From: Chrysophaeum taylorii
Taxonomy: Eukaryota > Sar > Pelagophyceae > Pelagomonadales > Pelagomonadaceae
NCBI GenBank assembly: GCA_029834535.1
Contig: JAQMWT010000238.1
Location: 62,001-126,000, forward strand
Length of the DNA stretch: 64,000 bases
Reading direction: 5' to 3'
The notes under the pieces: generated by a model
Database searches by the model: none
Told to the model about the DNA's origin: nothing
Seen by the model: only the letters and a program-made list of their open reading frames with translations
Part shown: piece after piece, positions 1-10,233 of the stretch
Numbering within the stretch: the first letter of the stretch is position 1
Layout: each line of letters begins with the position of its first letter
Position numbers and translations under genes: made by a program

Positions 1-146
1 AGAGTGGGGTGAGTGGGTGTGAGCACGAGTGGGTTTACGCCGGGATAGAGATTGGGACTAAGTGAACTAACTGACCAGGTGAACTTACTGGGACCAGACC
101 TGAACTTACTAGGGTTAGAGATTGGGACTAGGTGAACTTACTGGCC
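1..146. repeat. short direct repeats upstream of RER1
   Basis: A block beginning agagattgggacta and followed by a gtgaac..actg segment occurs near 46-75 and again near 116-146. The first 49 bases (gagtgggtgtgagcacgagtgggt type) resemble a block near 32860-32900, so this is probably dispersed repeat DNA that runs up to the RER1 start. No gene is visible before 195. Confidence 0.5.
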
Positions 147-194
147 TGCGCTTGTTTGAGTTTAATCCTAAACCATCAGGGCAGCGACGCGACG

Positions 195-758
195 ATGCTT
201 CACGACGTCGGCGAGGACGAGGGTCGGAGTGGTTCGTCGTTGGGGGTGTCGGTGTCGCGGCAATTCCAGTACCTGCTCGACCGGTCGACGGTGTATGTTG
301 GGGCTCGATGGATCGTCTTCGGGGCGTGCGTGAGTCTATACGCTTTACGGGTTTATCTGGTGAACGGCTGGTACATCGTTACCTATGGGCTTGGTATATT
401 TTTGCTCAACAACCTCATCGGGTTCTTGAGCCCCCAGGTCGACCCCGACAGCGAGGGCCCCGTGCTTCCGACGCGTAACGACGACGAGGAGTACCGGCCA
501 TTCTCGAGGCGCGTTCCGGAATTCAAGTTTTGGTACTCGTCGACCAAGGGGGTCTTGACGGCCCTCGTGATGACCTTCTTTTCCGTCTTTGACATTCCCG
601 TCTTCTGGCCGATCCTCGTCGTCTACTTCTTCGCGCTCTTCTTCCTCACCATGAAGCGCCAAATTAAGCACATGATCAAACACAAGTACGTCCCGTGGTC
701 TATGGGCAAGAAGTCGTACGACGGCGCCACTAGACACCACCCCAAGTCCAACAAGTAA
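195..758 (+). CDS. RER1: RER1 family ER retention/retrieval receptor
   Basis: Rer1 is a four-helix membrane receptor of the early Golgi that returns escaped ER membrane proteins and unassembled subunits to the ER in COPI vesicles. The 187-residue product follows the family almost end to end: [14 protein letters not shown] at the first helix, [11 protein letters not shown], the FLSPQVDP loop, [31 protein letters not shown] and the C-terminal [16 protein letters not shown] block. Length matches the usual 190-200 residues. The frame is open further upstream to 132, but the family begins with a short acidic tail, so I chose the ATG at 195 ([10 protein letters not shown]). It has no introns. The identification is firm; only the start is uncertain. 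Confidence 0.95.
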   Translation: MLHDVGEDEGRSGSSLGVSVSRQFQYLLDRSTVYVGARWIVFGACVSLYALRVYLVNGWYIVTYGLGIFLLNNLIGFLSPQVDPDSEGPVLPTRNDDEEYRPFSRRVPEFKFWYSSTKGVLTALVMTFFSVFDIPVFWPILVVYFFALFFLTMKRQIKHMIKHKYVPWSMGKKSYDGATRHHPKSNK

Positions 759-2023
759 TCTATCACCACGCTGCGCTCCTCTTCTTTTTTCCTCCAGGGA
801 GAAGGAGATTATTTATCGACGACGCCACGACCCCCCCCCCTCTTTATAACTTTCTCTGCAAAAATATAACAACGGACTTCTTATTCGCGGGACAGAAAAT
901 AATATAAATAAATAAATAAATAAATAATGCGGCCGTTGATATAGCGCTCTTTAGGACGGCCGACCACGCCGGGACGGCGCGCCAGCAGGCCCGACCTTGT
1001 CAAACTTTCTTGCTCTTTTGTAGTTGCTCCTTGGCGCCGTCGTTGAAAAATATGCTAACGGGAAGAAGAGATACCGTCGAGGTTTTGAAGGCTCACCACT
1101 CTTCTACTTCACCTTCAATGGCCCTTATTTATTTTTAGCCAGGGTTCTCGAGCGAGACACCCAATCTGCTTCTCACACCGTGTCACCCTCAACTCCCCAT
1201 TGTGACGCGCTAATTCACGGCCCTGGGAGATCTCATAAAATCGCACTTTGTTCTTCTCCACTCGCAATTGTCGTCACTCAAGAATTCACTAACTAGAATG
1301 TCGGCACAACCCGAGTGACCCTTTCGCCTCGCCCAGGGAATGTGTTATTCGCTCGACTGGTATTTACTATTGCCTTCCGAGCAAGCGCCCTCGGGCTGTG
1401 CTTCAAACCCGGGATCGGGATTAACAGATGGCGACTCGTCGAGTCGCCGCATTATTAAGGTGCCGTGTGCGATTCTTGCCCACCGACTTTTGAAATAAAT
1501 TGCCGCTTCACACCCCGCGAAGCGCAATCAGCGGTAGTACCGCCACGGCGACCTTTGACAGCGGGCCCTTCTCGCCTTCGCAAGCACATGATAGCACGAT
1601 CATAGGGTCGCGAAGGTCGTGCCCCGCGTCCTTCACCCGCACTCGCATTCGGAACGTCGTCGCTATCCGCCCGCGGCACGAGATCGTTGCTTTAAGTTGC
1701 GGTAGTGGTTCTTTCGCTGCGCGTGTTTCGCCAACTAATAACGCAGCGGACGCAATTGGCGCAGTGCCGCGCACACCACTATCGCAATTGCGAAAGAGCC
1801 GCTCGTCGCGCCGAAAACGAAGCCGTTGGTCCATGAGAATCTTAAACTCGAAGACGCTCGGCACCGTTACAGTTCTTCGACAAGGCGAGGACGCTTCTTA
1901 GATATGCTTCCGTGCGCAGTGTAGAAGCGCGCAAAAACCATAAACTCTCAAAAGTTTAGGCGGAGTGACCTCGAGACTCGACGGAGACGAGCTTAGAACT
2001 TGAGTTTGGATTTGGTGGCATTC
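759..2023. other. intergenic spacer, no convincing gene
   Basis: This is the spacer between RER1 and the retroelement relic. It holds an AAAT tetranucleotide run near 905-926, which with the preceding A/T-rich stretch may lie in the RER1 3' region. Open frames on both strands (for example 1500-1901) have arginine-rich, domain-free translations and look like chance frames. No RT, RNase H or integrase segment was found here, although the truncated retroelement would be expected to continue this way. Confidence 0.5.
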
Positions 2024-2034
2024 TCAAAAAAAGG

Positions 2035-2841
2035 TTAGATACACGGCGGACTTGCATGAAAATAAGAATGCTTCCAAAAATCTGAATGTAAATACGACAA
2101 CACCAAGTCGTATGCACGACGATGAGATTTCCCCAACTCGTGCAAAACATAGGGAATCTTCGGAAAAATTGATGAGCGCAAAGGTGGCTCGGACTTGTGG
2201 ACAAGCATCCAAAGCCAAGACAATGCGAAATGAACTGCCATATAGTTCTTTGCATCGCCGGATACCACCCAACGTTGATCCTCCAGCGCCAGCAAAATAG
2301 ACGACGACAAAGGTGTAGGTGATGAGTATCCAAACCAAGGAGGCGTGCTTAGATAGCAGCTCCTTAGCAGTCGCTTCCACCTCCATTTCTGGTGTTTTTT
2401 TTTCACTTTTTCATCTGGAGGTGGCTCAGGAGGAGGTCTGTCACTCAAGACATCCTCCTCGACTTCATTCTCCTCAACAGCAGCCATGAGAGTCGCATGA
2501 CAAACGTCCTCAGTGGCTCCTAGCTGCATGTTGACACATCCTTCATGCGGCATGATCTCACCTTCGACCACCGGGACTTCGGGGTCGATACCAATGGGTT
2601 CTTCACCAATGTGCTCCACGGCCGCGTGAACTTCGTTTGGCTCGTCTGAGCAATAAGATGAATGGGAGCCAGGTACGAGGCGGAGATCTGGGAGGAGTGA
2701 CGATAAGGTCGGAATGCTTGGCCCTTTTCCAGCGGCACATCGCACTCCGTCTCCAGGAAATACGGTCGGCTCGGAAGAAGAAATCGAGTATTCGTCACGT
2801 GCGCGAAATGAGGGATGACATCTTCCTCGTCTGCAGGGCAT
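2035..2841 (-). pseudogene. frame-broken cytosine-5 DNA methyltransferase segment of the retroelement
   Basis: One frame (about 2394-2169) carries YFAGAGGSTLG, the AdoMet-binding motif I of C5 methyltransferases, followed by ALDACPQVRATFALINF, which fits motif II and the following helix. A second frame carries HASPPC at 2058-2041, the catalytic Cys motif IV. The frames connect at a T5 run (minus strand, near 2170-2161). Upstream, the proline/acidic linker (PPPEPPPDEKVKKK) connects to the motif I frame at an A9 run (2403-2395). A stop follows motif IV at 2035-2037 and no later motifs are recognisable. C5 methyltransferases captured by algal retrotransposons are known from published work; a relic of such an enzyme is my inference. 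The copy cannot be active as it stands. Confidence 0.55.
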
Positions 2842-3583
2842 TGAAGTTGGTCTTCCGCTTTTTCGGCAGCCTTATCACCGCGATGAGCATGATGGTGATT
2901 CTCTCTAGCACGAAAATAGAGCGCAGCAGACTGTCATAGCTCCACGGTTTACCAACTGGCGTCCAGGTTTTGGTATTCCCATCTTGTATAGCGAGCTTAG
3001 CTGTCGGGAACATCTGCACTACCTGCGGAGTCGCATCGAATGCATCATTGTAGAGGACAACTCCATGCTGGTCTTGTGGCGAAGCGGAGGTCCGATTCTT
3101 GATAACTCCGATGGTCACTTCAGAACGCCGGAAAATAGCTCTCTCTGTTGCATAATCCAAAATCGTACCCAAGAGTCGTAGTTCTCGTGCTCCCAATAGT
3201 AACTGCCCATTAGGTTGACCAACAAAGAACATGAGCAGTATGGATGTCGTTAGCACCAAGGAAATCCGGAGAATGACCCATTCTCGGATAGCAGCTCCCG
3301 AACCTCCTGGCCCATTCAGAGTACGAATCGTAGGGAGGGGCTGACGATAGATGATATTGCCGTCACGATCAAGTTTGCGATACAAGCGGTGATCGATGTA
3401 GGGGGAATCAGCCATGCCATCCAAACCGGCAGCGATGATGGAATATTTCGAACCGTCTATCGAAGAGACAGCCACAGGCACATACGTCAAAGAGGCGGAT
3501 CTCGCGCCATCGTACCTCACGGCTTTATTTTCACGATGGTCGTGATTCTGAGCGGTACACAACGCAGTCTGAGGGCAGAAACT
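2795..3583 (-). pseudogene. retroelement aspartic-protease-like segment
   Basis: This frame is the direct continuation of the Gag frame after one TAG codon (3586-3584). It holds an AGLDGMADSPYIDHRL stretch where retroviral-type proteases have a D-S/T-G active site followed by a Phe/Tyr-Ile strand. About 85 residues on comes a QLLLGARELRLLG stretch resembling the C-terminal flap-side hydrophobic-Gly motif. The D-S/T-G triad itself is not intact. The family call rests on position after Gag and on these two weak motifs. Confidence 0.4.
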
Positions 3584-6106
3584 CTAGAAATCCGAAGAGA
3601 CGGAAGGGTGAACGGCGTAACGCTCGGCGCAGTCTTCCCTCGGTGGCACTATATCCATAGCAACCAATGTATCCCGTCCCACACGAACGATCGTATATCC
3701 CAATCCGTCACGATTATCTTCGTCTTCCGAGGGAACTCTGGGTGCAACCCCGGTGGTCACTTCGGTACTTTGCCCCTGCTCCTCCACCCACGCATCTTCA
3801 CTGATGACCAAAAGGGAAGGAGGTTCCATGGGCTCACCAGGGGAATAGCCTTCTGCAGAGAAGCTATCATCATCGGCTCCAACATCGTCATCGTCACCGT
3901 CACACACGTTGCCTTCCATGAGCTCAGAATACTGCACAATGCAGTAGTCCGCTCGCTTAGCATCATCCTGATCTTCGCCAAGCACTTCAAGCCACTGAGC
4001 GGCGACACCATCATTGCGCTGGCTAGGGTTTGCTCTCTGCGGCTGTTGCCCTCTCACCGTTGGAGCCGTCTGCTGTGATTGACGAAGTAAGTTCATCGTA
4101 TTGACAGCCGTAGTCAGATCCTCCAGGCGCACCGAGGTCTGAGCGGTCCGCTGCACTGCGGGCTGCCTTCGGACCACCTGCTGTTGAGTGCCTGCAACCA
4201 ACTGCTGTTGACCTGCACCTGGAACCTGTGCTGCTGTGTAGACCACCTGCGGCTGTTGTACAACGCGCGGCGCTAGCTGAGTCACCGAAGCCTGTCCTGC
4301 TGCAGCTAAAAGCGCCCGTCGGTACTGCCCCTGTCCCTCGGGCGTCGCTGGAAAACCCGCATTCGTCAACGTCCGAGCAGCACGTCTCTTCCTCGGGGGA
4401 TTGTCCGGCACAGGACACACACCGATGTCATGGCCAAAACTACCATGCCGACCGCAACCAAGGCACGTCGCAATTGCTTGGCGCGTATTGGCATCAATCC
4501 CCTGTGGTAGCCATGTTCCGGATCCCGAATCAGTAACATAACCAACCCGCTGTACTGGCTGCAGCTGCTGCATCTGCTGCTGCTGCTGCTCTCCCCTCGT
4601 CCGTGGCGCGCGCCCCTTTCCCTTCTCCTTCTTAATCGCCTCTTCGATGTTGGCAGAAGGGTTGGCTTCCAAAATCTTGTAGATCTGGATGGTCAACTGA
4701 ATGACATCGTTGAGCGTCAGAGTAGCTGCTCTCATATGAGGCGAGGCCTGTGCAAGCTCGACACTCGTCCACAAACGCTCAGAATCGAGCCCAGCAGCAA
4801 AGAGTGACCGAAACGCGCCGGGGTCAGTGTCGCGACCCGACATTGCCCGCCACTGGCCGAATTTCTGTACCCAACGCGCAATGTACTTGCTCAGGGATAA
4901 ATTCCCTTGCCGTAAATTGAACCATTCACGTTCAAGCTCCTCGACCGTAGCCCGAGGTGGGCAAGGGAGCTTCGTCGCCTCTTGCATAGCATCCAGACAG
5001 TCCTCATCATGCTGGCGCAACTCTTTTAACGTGATGGTTCCTTCTTTGTACTTCTTCCACATCTGCGGCCGTTCGGCTTCCCATTTGCGATAAGCTTCCA
5101 TAGGGGCGAGTTGATACTCGCCTCCGATCACGTTCATCGCTATCGAAGGTTTGTCAATTCTGCCTTCCATCATACGCCGCAATTGCATCCACCACGCGTC
5201 CACCTCATCCTGGTCCTTAGTAATTTGCCCATTGAGAGGCGAAAACGTGATACGAGTCATACCAGCAATTCCCTTCTTGATATTAAGTACCTCTTCTTCG
5301 TTACGAGGACGTGCTGAACCGGGGTCCGTATGATGCTGCGGGGTAGGCTCCGGTCGACTTCGCGGTGGCTGGTCATCGATCAGTGCCGATACAGCGTCAT
5401 CCTCTTCGGGCGTAACACGCGTGGTATCCGGAGAGGCTGGCAGTGCCTCTCGAGCCTGCGTGGATTCCTCCACCATTCGTCGAAGTCGATCGTTGTCGAT
5501 CCGCTGCCGCTCCATTTCTGATCGTTGTTGCTGCGCGTCGCGGCGGGCGCGCTCTATTTCACGTAGGACTTGCTCGATCTGCTACTGGTACATCTCGAAT
5601 CGTTCGTTGATGGTCTGCAGAATCTCGGGGTCGATATCCAATCGACGATCTGCCGCAGCTCTCGTATTCGCGGATGGTGGCCTAGGAGGTGCACTCTCCT
5701 CTGGTCCACGCATCGCAGTAGAAAATCCGGTCCGCTGGAGATGACTCCGTAGCATTCATCGCACGTTCGTAGGTAGTCGTGCGTGCGGGAACGTCGGCTC
5801 ACCCGGTCTTGAGGTTTCGTCTGGCGCAACCGTAGCTCCCCCTTCGCCGGCGCGTGGATCCGGAAGGATGACCAAGCGTGGGGGGCTGTCGAGGCTATCA
5901 GATGATCTTGCCTCTCTTCTTATGCCGCTTTCCTCGGCTGCTTCCGGCCGTTGAAAGGGCGTGCTGAATGGTGTTCTTCCACTGGACGAAAAAGGAGTCG
6001 CCGCACTGAATCGTTGCAGACGCTCCTGTGCGTCCCGAAACCACTGCGGTCGTTCTGTCATTGGCCTTTCTGCCAAGACCGCGCTTTGCCCGGATAATAG
6101 GATCAA
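3584..6106 (-). pseudogene. retroelement Gag polyprotein (second copy) with in-frame stops
   Basis: The longest open stretch (5515-3584, 643 residues) has an N-terminal coiled coil, a Gag capsid-like helical region (WFNLRQGNLSLSKYIARWVQ, then FRSLFAAGLDSERLW), a basic stretch, a Gln-rich linker and a zinc-knuckle-like CLGCGRHGSFGHDIGVCP with wider spacing than canonical CCHC. The C-terminal 130 residues are acidic. The same frame continues upstream through a TAG at 5584-5582 and a TGA at 5758-5756 up to 6106, and both flanks look coding: a Ser/Pro-rich Gag head, then an EQVLREIERARRDAQQQR coiled coil. So the head is broken by two stops. A TAG at 3586-3584 separates it from the protease-like segment. 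Confidence 0.65.
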
Positions 6107-6913
6107 TCCGAACGCTCAGAACTCGCCTGTTGTACTCTTTTCCGTCAGACAGCAAAATGCCGGCAGCCGTCTGACTGCGCGCTGTACCGGTGCGCTGGAC
6201 TTTCGGAAGTATTTGCCTTGCGCGTGAAGGCTATGGACGGCCTTCCCGGTGCTGTCGCGAGGTGGTCTGCCTCGCGCGAGCTAGGTTAGGTCTTACCACT
6301 CTTTTTTTAGGTCTTATAAATGTTTTGCCTGGTTGAGTCGTAGTGACTCCGCTCCCCGTCTGATCCGAATCACGTAAAATGAACCCTGCAGCGGTACCCG
6401 TGATCCCCTGGATCTTCACCCACAAATGCGTCGGCTTCGCACTCACTCGACCGTTACGAGCCGACTCGCCACCGAAAAAGAGGAGATCGATAGTCTGGGA
6501 GTTGGACTATCGATTCCCGTTTCTGAGACCACTGTAGTGGTTTTCTCTCAGATACCCGCCCCTCTTGGCCGGACCAGAGGCCTCAACAAGCCCTTTCTCC
6601 CAACCCGAACCGCGGGTGAAACCACCACACGCCCGATCTCAGCGTAAACACTCACGCCATCTCACAAATCGGACAATCAAATGAGGGTAATAGCAAGAAG
6701 ACAGCAAGAAAGCAACACAAATATGCCTGGTACATTGGGTTCAGTGGAAGCGCAGGTGAGAGGGTGTCAAGGTGACACCCCCCCCCCCATAATCGCAAGG
6801 TCTGGGCAATAATCAGGGTAAGTCAGGTGGCAGGCAGGTAAGTGAGGGGATGGGCGTTACTGCCACACGTACCAGGCTGCTGGGTTGTCCATGACTTTGG
6901 GAGGTGCATCTCC
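6107..6913. other. non-coding spacer between the two Gag regions
   Basis: No convincing coding sequence. It contains an 8-bp hairpin, GGGTGTCA / TGACACCC at 6762-6780, running into an 11-base C tract (6778-6788). This might be the remains of an LTR or leader region, but no matching second copy was found in the window and no primer-binding site could be assigned. Confidence 0.4.
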
Positions 6914-8326
6914 CTACGGCTTCTGACCTCCTTTGGAAGTCGCCATCGCGCGGGCTCCGCGCACTCGAGGCGGTCGATTCGGATTTGGGGGAGGTCGTTG
7001 CCCGCGATCTTTCCTCCTCTCTTCCATCGCCAGCACGTGATCGTTCTCCAAGCGTAGTATCAGTGCCATCGTCTCGGTGAAGGTCGTATACCGTCCCGGG
7101 TTGCAGCTGGGCGCGTCCCGGACTTTCCTTCGCAGTTCCTCCGACTTCAGCCCGTGGATCAGATAATAAAGCATCTCAACGTCATCAATGCGGCGACCAG
7201 AAGCAGCGCAAAAGGCTTGAGCTTCGCGTTGGAACTTCCTGCAATACGTCTGGACATGACGCTCATTATTCTTTTTTTTCTTCGCCGAGCTCTGAGTGAC
7301 TCTTCTCAACTTCCATAGCAGCTCTTCCTGCAGCTCTGCCTGCGTACGCGGAGGTCGGCAGATCGATCTAAGATAACCCAGAATGCGTAGGCAGTACTGC
7401 TTATTCAATCGACGTATCCGTCTAACCTCTGATCCATGATCCTCGTCGTTCGCGTCCAAACGCAGATAAAATTGCGGAGGGTGCGCCAACTCTTCGCAAA
7501 GCCTCTCGTATTCCTGCGGGTACTCCCAGAAAATGAGTGTCATCGCATCGCGGAGATGAACCGGTAGCAGGAAGCGCAGCTTCTCAACCGAATAGTGTTT
7601 CTCAGATAGCGCACTCATCACCACCGAGGAGTCCTAATCGAACTGATTTTGGTCGCGTCCGTCAATCACCAGCTTTAAGCTTTTCAGTCCACCGCTCGAT
7701 CGGCTTCCTGAGGTCTTGATAATGGCTTTGAGACCAAGGCGGTTGCAAGAACCTCCGCCGATAAACCCTAGAAGAGCCTCGTCTCTTTGCCATCATCGTC
7801 GTCGTTGCGCGCGGATCTTGCGTCATGAACGTCGGCGTCGCGATACCGGTCCGATTGTTCCGCCGGAACTCGACGGCCTCGACCCGTGCCTCTTGGCCCA
7901 TCGGCGTTCCTAGCTGCGGACTTGGGTTCGGCCTCACGGCGACGTCGATTGGACTCTTCTCGGAGACCATGCAGCCTTTCTCGTTCTTCGTGCAGTTCTG
8001 CCCGTGTCGCGTCCATTTCTTGCCGGCGCAGCAGCTCTTCGTGCTGCCGTAGTAGATCGGCTTCACGCTTTCCTCGCCGCAGTTATTCACTCTAACTCGG
8101 CCTGATCCGCTTGGCGCTCTCCTGATACGGTGCCTTTGAACCTGCGCCTTACGAGCGTATCCGGCACCTGTTCGTCTCCCGAACACCGGGCCCGGTTGGA
8201 AGCCGGAACGTTCGCAGTGGGACGGGATGAGTCGCTGCTGGCCATGGGCGCTGCGCTTGACGACTCTGCTACGGAAGAGAGGGCGGCTATGCCCGAGGAC
8301 GGACCGGACCTCGCGGTAGACGACAT
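6914..8326 (-). pseudogene. retroelement Gag (first copy), frame-broken
   Basis: The C-terminal part (7624-6914) reads as a Gag capsid domain: YCRKFQREAQAFCAASG, YYLIHGLKSEELRRKVRDAP, then a helix with MALILRLENDH and a basic Pro/Arg tail (PPPNPNRPPRVRGAR). Upstream, other frames carry a coiled coil (about 8070-7768, RQHEELLRRQEMDATRAELH) and a Ser-rich head beginning at an ATG at 8326. At least two indels separate these pieces (near 8085 and between about 7960 and 7660). The capsid differs clearly from the Gag at 3584-6106, and no zinc knuckle is visible. Confidence 0.55.
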
Positions 8327-8518
8327 GCGCGTGTAGACGCAGGGGTGGCGTTGTCGGTATTGCGCAGCAAATCCTTTGGTTGAAAAACTAGCCCCCTCGA
8401 AGAGAGAGTGTTTGCCAAAGCTCTTCGGGTGATTGATGCGTGCGCGAAACCGTCGTCGCCAGCTCAGTATATAAGTACATTGCATACTAAACGGATCGCG
8501 AAAAACGGGAAGTTCAAT

Positions 8519-8519
8519 G

Positions 8520-8576
<57 letters not shown>
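8519..8576. repeat. (TCTG)n microsatellite
   Basis: About 14 uninterrupted copies of a TCTG tetranucleotide between the retroelement and the next gene. The Cys/Leu/Ser-rich frames across it are an artefact of the repeat. Confidence 0.95.
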
Positions 8577-9087
8577 GGTGTGACGTGTTCGTCGTCGTTG
8601 GAGGCTTGGCATCTTTGTTGCCGTCGTCGCCCCTGCCGTCCGCTCGTGCCTCTACGGCCGGTACCATTTCAACCTGCACCGTCGTGCTTGATATCCTCGT
8701 CGCGCTCAACAGGCGCGTAGCGCAAGTCCATAACGCTTACCTTCAACACGCTTGCGCCATCGACACAACCATTGCGCGGCCTCGCACCCCGATCCCACCC
8801 TGTCTCCCCCGTCGAGCAGGGCTTACGCACCTACACGGCGCATTCATGCAGGCCTCGTCTTTGGCGCCTTTGGAGAAAGAAGCCAGTGCGGCAGGAATGC
8901 CACGAACATTCCTCAAAAACGGAGTGTAGCGCGGCTTGTGACAATGCTACTGTCAATAGGAGAACAAGAATCTTGTCTGTTGGATACTTTATTAGACAAC
9001 ATCCTAAAATAGACGTCATACTTGAACCCGAAGACATAGAGAGGCTCAAAACGGACCTCTTGTTCGCGCGCGGAACAGAAAAAAGTA

Positions 9088-10233
9088 ATGCGGCCGTTGG
9101 TGGCGCTGGCGCTCGGCTACAACGAGACCTGGCGGCCCGCGTGGCTTGCCGAGGGCGGGGTCGTGCTGCCACCGCGCGCTCCACACCCCGAGATCGCGGC
9201 AACGTTCGGCGCCGCCTGGAACGTCGCGTTCTACCGTGCGAACGGCACCTGGAACGGCATCGGGCGGTGGCTTCACTCGAACGACTTCGCCAACGAGACC
9301 TGCGCCGTCTCCAAGGCGCGCGGCCACAGCCAGCTCACGATGGCCCGGGCCTTTGACGTGCGAGACTTCGCCTTGGCGCACTTCCAGGAATTTTCGGCGC
9401 CCGAGAACGCGATTCGTTGTGCCAAATTTCTCGGCGAACCCAAACTCTTCGCGCTTCGCGAGACGCGCTACGTCTACGCGCACGCGCTCCCCCAGTGGAC
9501 CAACCACACCTGCGAGTTTGGCGAGGAGGCGTTCGGGACGTGGAACGAGACGCGCCGCGAGTGTTTTCGGCGGTCGAGGCACAAAAATTTCTTCTTTCGT
9601 CCAGGAAAAAAAAACGATGCGGTCTTGCTGAGCTACACCGAGCGACCCGACCCCGAGGTCACGACGGCGAAGAATTTTGTCTTCTTCGAGTGTGGAGAAG
9701 ATGCCTTGTGTGCGGTGGTCCTCGTCCAGCCGCACCGGATCTATCGCGTCGACGCCGCCTCGGGTTTCATGGAGCCGCTCTCGACGGCCTGGGGCACCAG
9801 GCTGGGTTTTGGTCCGCACGTCGACCTCCGGTTGTCGGCGGGGGTCGTCAAGCTCGACGGAAGCTATCTCGTTGCCGCGCACGTCGCTCCCCAACCACTA
9901 TTCGACGGCGAATTCCCCCGCCAGAAACGTATGACCTTCTTCTACGAATTTTCGCCCGACTATCCCCACGGCATCCTCTGTGCGACGCCGCTCGTCAGCT
10001 TTGGCTTCAGCGAAACCCTCGAGTACGTGACCCATCTCGAGCGCCACGGTGACCACCTCTTCGTCTCCTTCGGAATTGACAACTGCTTCAGCGCCCTCGT
10101 CCAACTCCCCGTCGAGGTCTTCAAAGACCTCTGCCTCCCGCCCCCCGTCCTCCACCCCAACTTCCTTCTCGTCATCGACCTCCGCAACCGGACCCTCCGC
10201 CGCTCGACCTTCGACCCCATCTCCCCGCTATAA
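9088..10233 (+). CDS. beta-propeller protein, possibly GH130-like glycoside family
   Basis: The 381-residue product has a long uninterrupted frame with the GC-rich third positions of neighbouring genes. It shows repeated beta-strand blocks spaced like propeller blades: EPKLFALRETRYVYAH, then GVVKLDGSYLVAAHVA, then FFYEFSPDYPHGI, then HLFVSFGIDNCFSALVQLPV near the C terminus. The last block resembles the closing 'vsyGi.Dc.a.v..l' strand of five-bladed glycosidase-type propellers such as GH130 mannoside phosphorylases and related glycosyltransferase-linked proteins. Several N-x-S/T sites (NETW, NGTW, NETC, NHTC) would suit a secretory protein, but no signal peptide is present at this start, so a 5' exon or truncation is possible. 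The gene is likely real; the family call is tentative. Confidence 0.6.
   Translation: MRPLVALALGYNETWRPAWLAEGGVVLPPRAPHPEIAATFGAAWNVAFYRANGTWNGIGRWLHSNDFANETCAVSKARGHSQLTMARAFDVRDFALAHFQEFSAPENAIRCAKFLGEPKLFALRETRYVYAHALPQWTNHTCEFGEEAFGTWNETRRECFRRSRHKNFFFRPGKKNDAVLLSYTERPDPEVTTAKNFVFFECGEDALCAVVLVQPHRIYRVDAASGFMEPLSTAWGTRLGFGPHVDLRLSAGVVKLDGSYLVAAHVAPQPLFDGEFPRQKRMTFFYEFSPDYPHGILCATPLVSFGFSETLEYVTHLERHGDHLFVSFGIDNCFSALVQLPVEVFKDLCLPPPVLHPNFLLVIDLRNRTLRRSTFDPISPL

Larger units (their letters stand above)
2035..8326 (-). mobile_element. decayed LTR-type retroelement(s) with two Gag regions, protease-like and DNA methyltransferase segments
   Basis: Reading the minus strand from high to low coordinates gives: a Gag-like region (8326-6914), an 800-base spacer, a second different Gag region (6106-3584), a protease-like segment in the same frame (3583-2795), an acidic/proline linker, then a cytosine-5 methyltransferase-like segment ending at 2035. 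Frames are broken by indels and in-frame stops. No reverse transcriptase, RNase H, integrase or paired LTR could be recognised, so the element is incomplete. Either two related elements lie in tandem or one inserted near another. Base composition and codon use are less GC-rich than the flanking genes. Confidence 0.75.

Noticed and set aside
1500-1901. 133-residue plus-strand frame in the RER1-retroelement spacer
   Set aside because: Ser/Arg-rich translation with no domain, overlapped by an equally long minus-strand frame; likely chance.
8408-8929. 173-residue frame with a Cys-Leu-Ser-Val repeat
   Set aside because: The repeat comes from the TCTG microsatellite; flanks show no protein-like pattern.
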